A stretch of 64,000 bases of DNA from assembly GCA_964006375.1 (NCBI GenBank), contig OZ023265.1, positions 162,142,118 through 162,206,117 on the forward strand, read 5' to 3'. Each line of letters begins with the position of its first letter. Position 1 is the stretch's first letter. Positions 35,232-49,248 of the stretch are shown here, piece by piece. Position numbers and translations under genes: made by a program. The stretch comes from Tillus elongatus. Taxonomy: Eukaryota > Arthropoda > Insecta > Coleoptera > Cleridae. The notes under the pieces are model-generated. The model searched no databases, was not told the DNA's origin, and saw nothing but the letters and a program-made list of their open reading frames with translations.

Positions 35232-35266
35232 GCCTGCTGATGATGCTTCGAAACTGCAGTCCACGC
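35232..35266 (+). ncRNA. hammerhead-ribozyme-like motif in PLE-2 tail
   Basis: CTGATGAT (35237-35244), a minimal G-CTT-C stem II, GAAA (35250-35253) and then ACTGCAGT C: A15.1 (35253) and T16.1 (35260) enclose the palindrome CTGCAG, with C17 at 35261 as the predicted cleavage base. Flanks GCCTG / CACGC can pair 4 of 5 positions as stem I. There is one extra base between the CTGATGA box and stem II compared with the strict consensus, so activity is doubtful. Penelope elements are known to carry minimal type I hammerheads in their terminal repeats. Confidence 0.5.
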
Positions 35267-35307
35267 AAACCAAAAAAAAATCACAAAAAGTACAGCAAAC
35301 AAATAAA

Positions 35308-35540
<233 letters not shown>

Positions 35541-36443
35541 GCTTAATTTTTCTTAAAAATGGCTCCCAATCAAAAGCCTAAAAAACAAAAACAATTTTAA
35601 ACACGTGTCAACCCAAGAATGAAATATACCTCTTGGCTAGTGCTTTCTTTTCTAAATGTATTAAGATAGTTCATAGGCAATAGCTCCAGTTTTTTCAAAA
35701 AATTGTTTTGGAAAATTTTAGTATCTTTTAAAATAATAAGATGTTTGAAATGAAATTTGCTATCGATATTCTACTACAAAGGCTATACTAAGTATCATAT
35801 TTAATATTTACAACTTAATGAAGAATTGAGTTAAAAAATACTAAAAAATCGGTACCATAACACACAACAACATCAAGATTTTTCCATCTCAAATAACAAA
35901 CCTGTAGCTGTGTTTACGTCATTAACGTGACATGTAGAAATTGTTCTGCTATACACGTAGGTTTATTATATTATTTTCTATATTTCATAATGGAGATTCT
36001 CACGTACATTTATTCCATAAAAACGTTCCGGTGTTTGTTAACTACCGTCACCTGTTAGGCATCCAGAAACATCTCAATAGAGTGTCCAGACATCATCTCC
36101 ATGGGCCTACACGAGGCCCCTCCTAATTCATTTAACTGGATGTATACGTGTGTGTTCTGCTGGAGAAATGGGCCATTCTTACTTGGAGTTGGTGAGTGAA
36201 AGATCTCCTGGCTCATTATGATGGTCCCAGATGTGCACAATGAACTGACAGAAGCTTTTAGTGATCCTTGCTGGAATACATGCTTTTACCAACCTATGCG
36301 GCTGCGAATTCAAACCTGGTTGGTTCATCACTCCCAAAATACTTCACACTGTTGCCAGTTTGATGCTTCATTTTGATTCAAGAGTCCGTGTTTTATGTAA
36401 GAATCATTATATATTTCCAAATACCACTATTAAGCATTGCTCT
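35541..36443. other. no recognised gene
   Basis: No aligned repeat. The minus-strand frame 36055-36240 (NTHVYIQLNELGGASC segment) looks protein-like but I cannot assign it to a family. Confidence 0.4.
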
Positions 36444-36564
36444 GTTAGTAAATTTTCATTAAGTAAATTCACTGGTAGAGAGGTATCGATGGCGAGACTA
36501 GAAAAATTTTTTCAAATGAGCGCGAATTTGGGGCCCCTGGAATCCATTTCCATGGTCAGTTAAA

Positions 36565-36662
<98 letters not shown>

Positions 36663-36697
36663 ATCCAACCGATAGCTCAAAAAATACTTTATTTATT

Positions 36698-36783
<86 letters not shown>

Positions 36784-36850
36784 ACCTTTATTTTGTTAAT
36801 CGCTTAGACAAGTTCGTTCATCAGATCTTAAAGCCCTATTTTTCTTAACA
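36444..36850 (-). repeat. M-family element, inverted, with two (TA)n tracts
   Basis: Diverged hairpin TTAGTAAATTTTCATTAAG / TAAATTCACTGG, then GAGACTAGAAAAATTTTTTC, CCCCTGGAATCCATTTCC, (TA)n(GT)n (36571-36663), CCGATAGCTCAAAAAATACT, a second (TA)n (36702-36780) and CGCTTAGACAAGTTCGTTCA. Confidence 0.65.
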
Positions 36851-36945
36851 AAAAATTAAATACTTTTTTAAAATGCCATATCTCTCAAATTCTTTAAGTG
36901 ATTGAAACGAAAATATACAACTTAAAAGAACATTTTCTTATATTT

Positions 36946-38682
36946 CAACACGACACCACGAGGGCTTACAGCCTAGATACTATCGTACCGTGAGTGTCGA
37001 CAAGGAGGAAAGAGGCAATTTGCTAATTATGGACTTGAAGGTTTGGAAGTTCGGAGGAGAAGGAAAAACATGTGCCGGCAAGGAATTCCACAACTTGGAA
37101 GTCCTCGGGACAACAGAGCAGGCATAACAAGATGTTCTATGTCTGGTGACCTGGACAGTAAAAGGGTGCGTTCGCTCTGTTACCCTGGTAGATCTGTTGG
37201 GGGCAGCAGGTGGAGGAAGTATGGAAGAAAGCTCATCTGAGCAGTGCCCGTGCAGATATCTATAAAAGAGAGAGAGGTCACCAACAGCACGTCGGTGGGC
37301 AAGGGATGGCAGCCTTTGGGTGAGGGTAGGGTCACCGATGAGACGTATAGCTCTCTTCTGAATGGAGTCCAGGATAGCGAGTGTAGAAGCGGCAGCGGCA
37401 CCCCATATGTTGAAGCAGTATTAGAGGTTTGGCCTTATTTGTGAAGTATATAAGGTATAGAGATTAGCTGTTGAAAAATATTTGGGAGCCCGGAAGAGGA
37501 AACCTAATTTCTTAGCAGCCGCTTCTGCAATTGATGTGACATGTTGGTGCCAATTGAGATTTCGATCCATAGAAATGCCAACAAGTGAAAAGGACTCATT
37601 ACTTTGAATATCTTAGTTGTTCATTGTGATGGGTCTAGGGCTGGTGTATCTCGTATGATATAGAAAGAAAGACTGAGATTTGGTGAGGTTGAATTGTACA
37701 AGATTTATACTTCCCCAGTCTAATATTCTTTGGAGATCAACGGAGACAGAACCCTCCATGAGGCTGAGATCCTCATCTAATTGGGCTAAAGATACATACT
37801 TAGAATATTGTATATTTAAGTGGAGGGTGCTGTCGTCCGCGTAATTGTGAACTAGGTTGGATGTGCTAGAGAGGAGGCCATTGATTTGGAGAAGAAACAA
37901 AGTAGAGGCCAAAGCTGAACCTCGAAGAACTCCGGCATTTATTGGATACAGTTTAGAGGAATGGTCATCCACGACAACAAAAATGCTCCGGTTGGAGAGG
38001 AAATTTGCTGTTCAGGTACAGAGTTTTGGTGTTAGGCTATAGGCGGGAAATTTATTAAGCAGCGCTCCGTGCCAGACCAGGTCGAATGCTTTGGATATGT
38101 CTAGAGCGACAATATTAAATTCACCGTGTAGTTCCATATACTTGTACCAAGAATGGGTGACAAAGGAAAGGAGTTCGGCAGTTGATCTGCGCTGACGGAA
38201 TCTATACTGCCTGTGGTGGATTAGACAGTATTTTTCAAGAAATTTTAGTAATTCGGTGTTTATATACTTTTCCATCACTTTAGAGACGACTGAAAGGAGA
38301 GAAATAGGCCTGTAGTTGCTAGGAAGCGCTTTGGATCCATTCTTGGGGACGGGTTGTACTCGAGCAGTTTTCCAAGTACTAGGGAATATGCCTCTATTGT
38401 AAGATGTCTGAAACAGACGAGCCCGGACAGGAGCAAGTTCTGGTGCGCATTTTGGATCTCGTCAAGGCTCGAGGCTTTCCTGGTATTAAGAGAAGAGAGC
38501 ATCGTACCTTTATGGTTTTGAAAATGATATCCGTCATTTTATGCGCGACATTGGGGACTGTTGGTAATTGAACATTTGGAGGTGGGTTGAGAGTAGAATT
38601 GCCGGCGAACAACGAGGCAAAAAGTTCAGCCTTGCCCAGGGCGGTGGAAACAATTACATCCCTGTAGAAATTTTTTGTTGAT
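36946..38682 (-). mobile_element. LINE-A copy E, 5'-truncated
   Basis: The 3' end sequence CTTACAGCCTAGATACTATC (36966) is shared with copy A (1490). RT follows; the 5' end is cut at about 38682 after a ~30-bp internal deletion near 38661. Rep-2 lies immediately upstream (38690-38826). Confidence 0.85.
37180..38670 (-). pseudogene. LINE-A copy E ORF2 remnant
   Basis: 38394-38612 and 38275-38502 hold the linker and fingers; 38012-38278 holds YRFRQRRSTAELLSFVTHSW and VALDISKAFDLVW; 37613-37972 holds the palm with intact YADD; 37180-37401 holds the C-terminal region. Several frame changes; not functional. Confidence 0.82.
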
Positions 38683-38689
38683 ATACGTA

Positions 38690-38826
38690 CATGATTCTTA
38701 CCGAAAAATTCATCATCATCCTAGAATCTTTCCTCTGATCTTTAAAAGTATGTGTTGTGATGATTTGGGTTTTCAAAGTGTACTTATCAGTGCTCGTAAC
38801 AGGTTCCAATCTTCACTTAGTGAATT
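38690..38826 (+). repeat. Rep-2 copy
   Basis: TTCATCATCATCCTAGAATC, CCTCTGATCTTTAAAAGTAT, GATTTGGGTTTTCAAAGTG, ACTTATCAGTGCTCGTAACA and CAATCTTCACTTAGTGAATT align with 50245-50395. The hammerhead-like box present at 50269-50303 is deleted here. Confidence 0.6.
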
Positions 38827-39840
38827 ACGTTAGCGTCCTACAGACATGCGTACATATTGACATAGATTTTTTTTCGAATTAATCCTTTCTTACGAGCCAC
38901 TAATGAATTAAGACACTCTTATACGCCGCAACGGTCTAAAGCGCGACTATCTATTATGTGGGACACCGACTATAGTCTATTTCATTCTCTGATTAAATAA
39001 GCTTTCCCAACGAAACATTTTCAGGTGTAAAAACATGGTTGTCGATCACTGGGTTTAACCAAAGTGCATCTAATGGATTACGTTGATTAGTATGATGTTA
39101 AAGAATTTTTCTAGAAGCCTTACTGCCGCGGCTTCGCCATTCATTAATTCTATTTATGAAAATGCTCCGAAATAAGTTGCAAAATGCATCTGGGAAATAG
39201 AAAACACATAAAATGTTACATTTTCCCATCTTCTATCATTCCCATATATCGCCGAAAGTGCTTTTCATCGACTATAGAGATCAATAAAGACGTCTATATA
39301 TTTTAGAATGGAATAGATATGAAGATCAAGGAGTGGAACTATCACTATATGGTTGGACGTCTTCTTTCCTTACTTATACTAAATTTCCCCATTCATAAGA
39401 TGGCTGCTTTAAATTTTAATATTTTTTTACGACCACCGGATAACATCTCCCCCTTGCTCAATCTGACTTTATGACAACATAAATCAGCTTTCTACTTTTA
39501 TAGTGAAAGTCTTAAGGATGGTGCTGGGGCTGCACGTATCGTCACAAAATTCAATTTATTTAAGGGGGTATTAAATATTATTTTGTGTGAAAAACTATCG
39601 ACGCATGCTCACTTAACCTTCGCTTGTTTACTGAAAATGTTAATTCTGGCACAAAGATAAAAATGTCTTTAAACAAGTGGGAAGCAAACGATTTGAAAAA
39701 TAGAGGCTACTTTTACCTGGCTCAAAAACTATCAAAGATAGTGACTGCAATTTTAATATTAAACTTGGATCTCCGAGATCAAGTGTTTTATTTCCACCAC
39801 GGCACGCAAAGAAAAAGAAAATCTCTAAGAAAAAATGTTG
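38827..39840. other. no recognised gene
   Basis: Unique-looking sequence; frames at 39624-39917 (plus) and 39640-39948 (minus) have no recognised domain. Confidence 0.45.
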
Positions 39841-40247
39841 GACATTGTGAGATGTACGACAGGGTCGCCATCTCGGTGCGGAACCAGATAGTATGTTGTC
39901 ACGACAGCTCCAAATAACACAAAATGTTATAAAATAGACTGTGTACAACCAACTAAGAATTTTGTAAATTGTCAGCCCTGGCCCATTTCTTCCTTAATAT
40001 AGGGACAATGTACGTAAGCCTAGATGTATTCTAATCATAATTAAAACCGCAGACCGGTTTCGCTCTAATTAGAGCTCGTCAGTACGGCATACTAATTACA
40101 GCGACAACACACCTATAAAGTAATACGGCTATGCTAGCCAGCCTCCTAGGACATTGTGAGATGTACGACAGGGTAGCCATCTAGGTGCGGAACCAGGTAG
40201 TATGTTGTCACGACAGCTCCAAATAACACAAAATGTTATAAAATAGA
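39841..40247 (-). repeat. 309-bp tandem unit plus 98 bp of a second, retrozyme-like
   Basis: 39841-39938 and 40150-40247 are near-identical 98-bp direct repeats (GACATTGTGAGATGTACGAC ... CACAAAATGTTATAAAATAG) exactly 309 bp apart. The 211 bp between them contains a hammerhead ribozyme motif on the minus strand. One monomer plus part of a second, with one ribozyme per monomer, is the architecture of animal retrozymes and of tandem Penelope terminal repeats. No ORF with a known domain is inside. Confidence 0.65.
40046..40088 (-). ncRNA. hammerhead ribozyme, minimal type I, full consensus core
   Basis: Read on the minus strand from 40088: stem I 5' strand GCCGUA, box CUGACGA (40082-40076), stem II GCUCU-AAUU-AGAGC (40075-40062, five pairs with the preferred G10.1-C11.1), box GAA (40061-40059), stem III ACCGGU (40058-40053, a perfect palindrome), C17 at 40052 as the predicted cleavage base, then UGCGGU, which pairs with the 5' strand over six positions (two G-U). 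Every conserved core position (CUGANGA, GAAA, UH) is present. A two-pair-or-shorter palindromic stem III is the known form of hammerheads that work as dimers in Penelope elements and retrozymes. Confidence 0.82.
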
Positions 40248-40291
40248 GATATTTTTAGATAGATAACTTTTTTGTCTAAATGTTGGTACGC

Positions 40292-41432
<1,141 letters not shown>

Positions 41433-41871
41433 TTGTTCATATTTTAACGAAATAAAGGAGAATAACGACTTAAGACACAGTCTAGGAGCTTGTTAGTCAT
41501 TTCGTGTCGTATATTTCACTCACAATCGTACTCCTATCATAATTATCAATTTTGACGTTTTAACTTTCTTAGATTTAATTAATTATAAATTAATTTACCT
41601 CTAAATTTTTTGTCTTTTAACATAGAAATCTATATTTTGGTACATAGGATACTCTTTATGATAGAAACCAGCGAACCAAATTTGGTTCCCCTTAATTTGT
41701 TATTTACGGAGATATAATTTTTTTCCAAATAAAACACAAAATTTCCCGGGAAAATCTAGGCCGATTTTCCTGGCTAACAAACTTATCCAAGCCACGTGCA
41801 AAAGGAAGGTATCTACCAAATATTATCAAAATCGGCCCATTATTTTTTGAGTTATCGGTGTGATACATACA

Positions 41872-41967
<96 letters not shown>

Positions 41968-42088
41968 ACCTGACCCTGGATATGGGTTCTAGGGGGGCTA
42001 ATTCGCGCTCATTTGAAGAATTTTTTCAAAATTCACAAGTCGGGATCTCCTCATTAGTGAATTTAAAAAAAAAGAAAATTCTGCTAAA
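41433..42088 (+). repeat. 929-bp tandem duplication, unit 2 (partial), M element with expanded (TA)n
   Basis: Aligns with unit 1 up to the terminal hairpin, then diverges. At the position where unit 1 has five TA it has (CATA)n then (TA)n (41863-41960). Followed by CTGACCCTGGATATGGGTTC, GTCGGGATCTCCTCATTAGT and the hairpin near 42053-42085. Confidence 0.8.
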
Positions 42089-42131
42089 ACTGAATTCCAA
42101 AATACACGCAAGAGGACGCAATCTTATGTTT

Positions 42132-42875
<744 letters not shown>

Positions 42876-43265
42876 ACTTTTTTCCAGTTCAAATATAATG
42901 TAAAATGTAAATTTTCAGTACAATTAGCCTAGCGAAATTTTAATTGAGCTTATTGATATTATCGAGTCAAATAACAGAATTGTCTCCAGACTGATCGTTA
43001 GGCAAATTACCTAACGATCGTAAATTCATTAAACTACTATACTTCTTGCAGTTTCTCCAGCGGAGATCAAACTAAATCAGACATTTAAAGTAGGGAAAAT
43101 CTCATCTGGCACTGGTGTTTTAATTTAAGTACGTCTCTACGTCTAAGGCAATTTTCTGTTGGCGCCAGGACTTCTTTAGCTATAAGACATGGCGTTTTAT
43201 CGATGTTTTTTTCGTACCCGTACATTCTAAGTAAAAATATACACTAGAATGCCTAAGTTATATAA
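42876..43265. other. no gene; small perfect hairpin at 42993-43019
   Basis: The only structure seen is GATCGTTAGG, a 7-nt loop and CCTAACGATC. It is not followed by a T run on either strand, so there is no reason to call it a terminator. Confidence 0.5.
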
Positions 43266-43266
43266 G

Positions 43267-43905
<639 letters not shown>

Positions 43906-44038
43906 AAAAAATGGCTTGATACGATCAAAAGTCTGTTTTGATCAAATAACTTGGTATTTAGTGAAATAGTGTTAAACAAATCTATAAATAATAAAATTAT
44001 TTATTCAGAAGAATGGGATAACCCCAATTATAAAAAAC

Positions 44039-45439
<1,401 letters not shown>

Positions 45440-45967
45440 AACAAGTACAATAAGCCTTTCCTTAAATACCCCAAGTGCTGCGTAAGTTACATAAAGGAGC
45501 TTACACTGTCACACTTTAAAATTCAACCTCTCGCTGGGACATCTTTATATCCTCGTTATATGTAGTAAAGTTATTATTATATCAAAATCCAGGTCATGAA
45601 AAATTAATATTTTTGTTAGAAAAAAAGAATGATTCGTAAGCCATTTCATAAGGATGGATTTTTTTTTCAATAAAGCTACATTTATTTTCGGGAAAAAAAA
45701 TCAATAAAGTTATATTTTGTTACATATAAAGTATATTTTTATAGACATACTTTGATATAGTAAAATGTAAGCATTTCTAAAGCGTAAAAAGTTGTTTAGA
45801 AAAATTGAAATCACAGCGATAAAACGGCAACCATTTTGTTAAAGCTTTTAAAGGCAACTTTCATATGAAATTTTCATTAGATTGAGAAAATAATCAATCA
45901 AAATTCCAAATAATTGATTTGATTTAGGTTTTACTTGTGATTGAGGCCTGGATAACGCATATGTATA
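45440..45967. other. no recognised feature
   Basis: AT-rich sequence up to the TA target (45966-45967) of the next transposon. Confidence 0.5.
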
Positions 45968-46509
45968 CAGTGTCTCCCAAACTGGATGGGAATGTATTGC
46001 TATCTCCGTTATTATTAGAGATAGGGAGACGGTTAAATTAGCAATGTTTTGTAGAATTTCATGCTCGTTTCAAATATCACTTGTATTTTGCCCTGCCTCT
46101 TTTCGTTTTCGAGTTATTTTGAAAGGACAAAATTTGTCGATTTATGTTTTCTTCAATATCCTAGTAGGCGTTGACCTGACATGTCTAAGACTTCCACATT
46201 ATGAGGACATTTTTTACAAAGTAGTCTTTTTGTGCTATTCTCAACTTTGGATTGTCATTTGTTCTTGAGCTACATGTATCAACGTTTGCTTTTATTATGG
46301 CAGCCATATTGGATTTTCTGCTTATGTGATAGCCTGTGAAAAGAGCTTTCCAGTGATGTACAACATGCTTGAGAAATCTTGTAATTTCACTGACAATTTT
46401 AAGAAAAACAGTTTTGAGGATAGTAGGTAATGAAATCCAATACCAGAAAACAAATGACCAAGAAAAAGTGTTCAAAAACCAGTAGGCCATGGAGTCTAAC
46501 AATAGACTT
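45968..46509 (+). repeat. left long terminal inverted repeat
   Basis: About 542 bp; inner end AGGCCATGGAGTCTAACAAT / AGACTT. Aligns with 48040-48565 in inverse, with small indels (for example around 46110-46170). Confidence 0.88.
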
Positions 46510-46924
46510 CTACTTTTCACATAATTTTCCCTAATGATTCACGATAAAAAAATATGACCTTTGAGCACACCAATGAATCGGCCCATTATTACAAATGGTA
46601 TTTTACATACAAAATTATCTCAAAAAAAATTTATAATTTAATTAAATAGGGAAACCCAGTAAACAACTAAATTTACTAACAGAACTCAATAAAAATCAGA
46701 TTAATGATCTACGAAGACGCCTTTGAAAATTGTTTGATTTTTAAACGTAAGTCAACCGAAAAACAACAGAAGAAAGGTTGCTATGGATATAACACTATCG
46801 CGACAATTAAGAATACTGTCATTCTTACTTATCTGAACAAATTGAGGTGTATTTAACAAGTTGCTTAAAATTTTGTACTAAATAGTTTGTTTCCTCTTTA
46901 TTTTAAATATTATTCAACAATATT

Positions 46925-47979
46925 ATCAGTAATGAAGACTATTTTGACATGTTGGAATGTTATATTCCTTCTAACGGAAATACTGAGGCAGCTGCAAATC
47001 CATATCAAAACAACTACCCAGAAAGACGACAACCAAACACCAAAATATTTCGCAGGATAGTGACCAATCAATTAAACGACGGTAGCTTGCACGCAAAGGA
47101 ACTACCAATGCCTAGAAATGAAGAAAGAAATAATGCCGTTTTACAGGTTTCAAACGAAAACCCTTCGCGATTTGGTCGATTTTTATGGTGAACAAATTGA
47201 CGTTCCAAAAAGTACGGTGCACCCTGTATTAAAACAAAGTCATTACCATCCATACAAACCTACAATCGTACAAGGCTTAAATGTTTACGATTACCCTAAG
47301 CGACTTCAATTCTGCAGATGGTATCAAGGACAATGTCAGCAATATGAAAATTTTCATTTGAAAATAATATGGACTGATTAATTCAGATTTACAAATTGTG
47401 GGGTGTATAATCGCCATAATAGGCATTACTGGGCAAATCAAAATCCCCATCTAAAGCAAGAAAGACGATTGCAAGACAGATTTGGTATTAATGTTTGGTG
47501 CGGCTTATTAGGTAAAAAGCTGTTATTTTTTTTGTAGATTAGACAGTTAATTTTTAAAAAATTCAGGTACCTTCATTGTTGGTCCGTTCTTTTTTGAGAA
47601 TAATTTAACTGGGGAAAGGTATCTTAATCTATTGAGAAATGATATCTTACCAACAATTAGAAGAGTTCATCATAATTTAGACGAGATTTGGTACCAACAA
47701 GACGGTTGTCCAGCTCACAATGCTAGGACCGTCAAAGAATTTTTGTACCAAAATTTTAATAATCGTGTCATTTGTAAAAATGGGCCGGTTCATTGGTGTG
47801 CTCGAAGTCCTGATATAACACTCCTGGATTTTTATTTTTGGGGTACTTTGAAGAATGATGTGTATAAATTCGATCCACCACAAAATATCAATGAAATACA
47901 AAACAAAATCACGGAAGCTATAAATCATATTAACCAAAACATCCTCACCAGAGTTTGCAGGCATGTTTCAAAAAGGTGA
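46925..47979 (+). pseudogene. Tc1/mariner transposase, DUF4817-type, with likely 55-bp intron
   Basis: N-terminus (frame of 46949): DMLECYIPSNGNTEAA and YPERRQPNTKIFRRIV, a DUF4817-like fold. After a frameshift near 47140, VPKSTVHPVLKQSHYHPYKP (helix-turn-helix) and FHLKIIWTD give the first catalytic Asp, followed at once by a TAA where Glu is usual. FTNCGVYNRHNRHYW continues to VWCGLLG; then 47512-47566 reads like an intron (GTAAAA...TTCAG), and TFIVGPFFFENNLTGERYLN resumes. WYQQDGCPAHN and HWCARSPDITLLDFYFWG supply the second and third Asp. It is related to the transposase at 8543-9597 but clearly another subfamily. Confidence 0.85.
47512..47566 (+). other. predicted intron in transposase
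   Basis: Starts GTAAAAAGC and ends AAAAAATTCAG. Removing it restores the frame exactly across a conserved transposase region (VWCGLLG then TFIVGPFFFE). 55 nt is a plausible insect intron length. The alternative, a chance insertion with splice-like ends, cannot be excluded. Confidence 0.6.
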
Positions 47980-48039
47980 ATAAAGTGCATTGAACAAAAC
48001 GGTGGCCATATTGAACAATTTTCTAATTAGTGTATGTTT

Positions 48040-48565
48040 AAGTCTATTGTTAGACTCCATGGTCTACTGCTTTTTGAACACTTTTTTTTGTCATTTGTTT
48101 TCTGGTATTGGATTTCATAGCCTACTACCCTCGAAACGGTTTTCCCAAAATTGTCAGTGCAATTACAAGATTTCTCAAGCATGTTGTACATCATTGGAAA
48201 GCTCTTTTTACAGGCTATCACATAAGCAAATAATCCAATATGGCTGCCATAATAAAAACAAACGTTGATACATGTAGACAATCCAAAGTTGAGAATAGCA
48301 CAAAAAGATTACTCTGTAAGAAGTGTCCTGATAATGTGCAAGTCAGACATGCCAGATCAACGCCTACTTAAATGTTGAAGAAAAAAGAAATCGACAAATT
48401 TTGTTTTTTTGCAAAATAACTCGAAAACGAAAAGAGGCAGGGCAAATTACAAGTCATATTTGAAACGAGCATGAAATTCTGCAAAACATTGCTAATTTAA
48501 CCGTCTACTTATCTCTAATAATAACGGAGATAGCAATAAATTCCCATCCAGCTTGGGACACACTG
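48040..48565 (-). repeat. right long terminal inverted repeat
   Basis: About 526 bp, inverse partner of 45968-46509; inner end AAGTCTATTGTTAGACTCCA. Confidence 0.88.
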
Positions 48566-48567
48566 TA

Positions 48568-49160
48568 TATGACCTATAATTGATGATAAATCAATATAAT
48601 ATGCAGTAAATAGACAATAAAAGAGAAAACAATGAGCTCTCAAACAGGCACTGACCTACATACCCACTTTCTGTGACATCCCGGTCCAGGCCTCTCTCAT
48701 GCGTCACAAACTCAAATACACACAAATGCACACACACACACACACATATTGGTGTGTGCTGTTGGAGTTTCCTGGTTCCGGTTACAGTCATACCGGAAAT
48801 GGGTCACAACTAATAGCGTTAGTAACGTTTCGGTTTCATTAGCGCCATGCCTCGCCCCAAATAACATCAAAGAGTAAATCTGGATGCAAAAATTTAAATC
48901 CTAGTTTAAATTTGCTGCAATTGTCTTGATAATTATATAATATGTAATAACAAATGAGCGACGGAATACAATTTTAATGAAGGGTATGGTCCAAGTAAGA
49001 CCGCCAAAAACGATTTTGTTTAATTGTCATTTCTGAAACTTTGTCCATATCTTAACAATATTTTGCCAGGTAACAATACTTTTAAGGTGCTAGTGAGTTT
49101 GTTTTGCACTTTAAATTTTCAAGTTGTTTAAATAATATCTAAAAAAATCATTGATGTTTG
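48568..49160. other. no recognised gene; short (CA)n at 48730-48745
   Basis: No aligned repeat and no coding domain. Confidence 0.5.
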
Positions 49161-49248
49161 TTTCCTTTACTTCGTGAAACCGTTCCATACTAAATACCGA
49201 TGTAGAGGCGTTTTCTCTGGCTTCACAATAGCTACTGTAAACACATTC
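49161..49248 (+). repeat. Rep-3 fragment
   Basis: GTGAAACCGTTCCATACTAA and TTTTCTCTGGCTTCACAATA correspond to 57708-57772 and, inverted, to 12944-12990 and 41028-41075. LINE-A copy D follows immediately. Confidence 0.6.

Larger units (their letters stand above)
34509..35280 (+). mobile_element. PLE-2, Penelope-like element, 3' part
   Basis: Contains the C-terminal half of a Penelope polyprotein including GIY-YIG, a ~250-bp 3' tail and a hammerhead-like motif, then an A-run and AATAAAGTATA merging into the (TA)n of an M element. No RT core is seen upstream, so the element is 5'-truncated (or its start lies in the 66-bp repeat region). Confidence 0.75.
45968..48565 (+). mobile_element. Tc1/mariner-superfamily element with ~535-bp inverted repeats, TA target
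   Basis: Outer ends CAGTGTCTCCCAAACTGG (45968) and CCAGCTTGGGACACACTG (ending 48565) are inverse, flanked by TA on both sides (45966-45967 and 48566-48567), the standard Tc1/mariner target duplication. Length 2598 bp. Long inverted repeats 45968-46509 and 48040-48565 enclose a plus-strand transposase remnant. Confidence 0.9.

Noticed and set aside
36055..36240. Minus-strand frame with NTHVYIQLNELGG as a Rel/NFAT-type exon
   Set aside because: Only a vague resemblance; no neighbouring exon, catalytic or structural signature could be found.
42993..43019. Perfect 10-bp hairpin as a terminator or attachment site
   Set aside because: No T run, no neighbouring gene and a eukaryotic context; a palindrome this short is expected occasionally in 64 kb.
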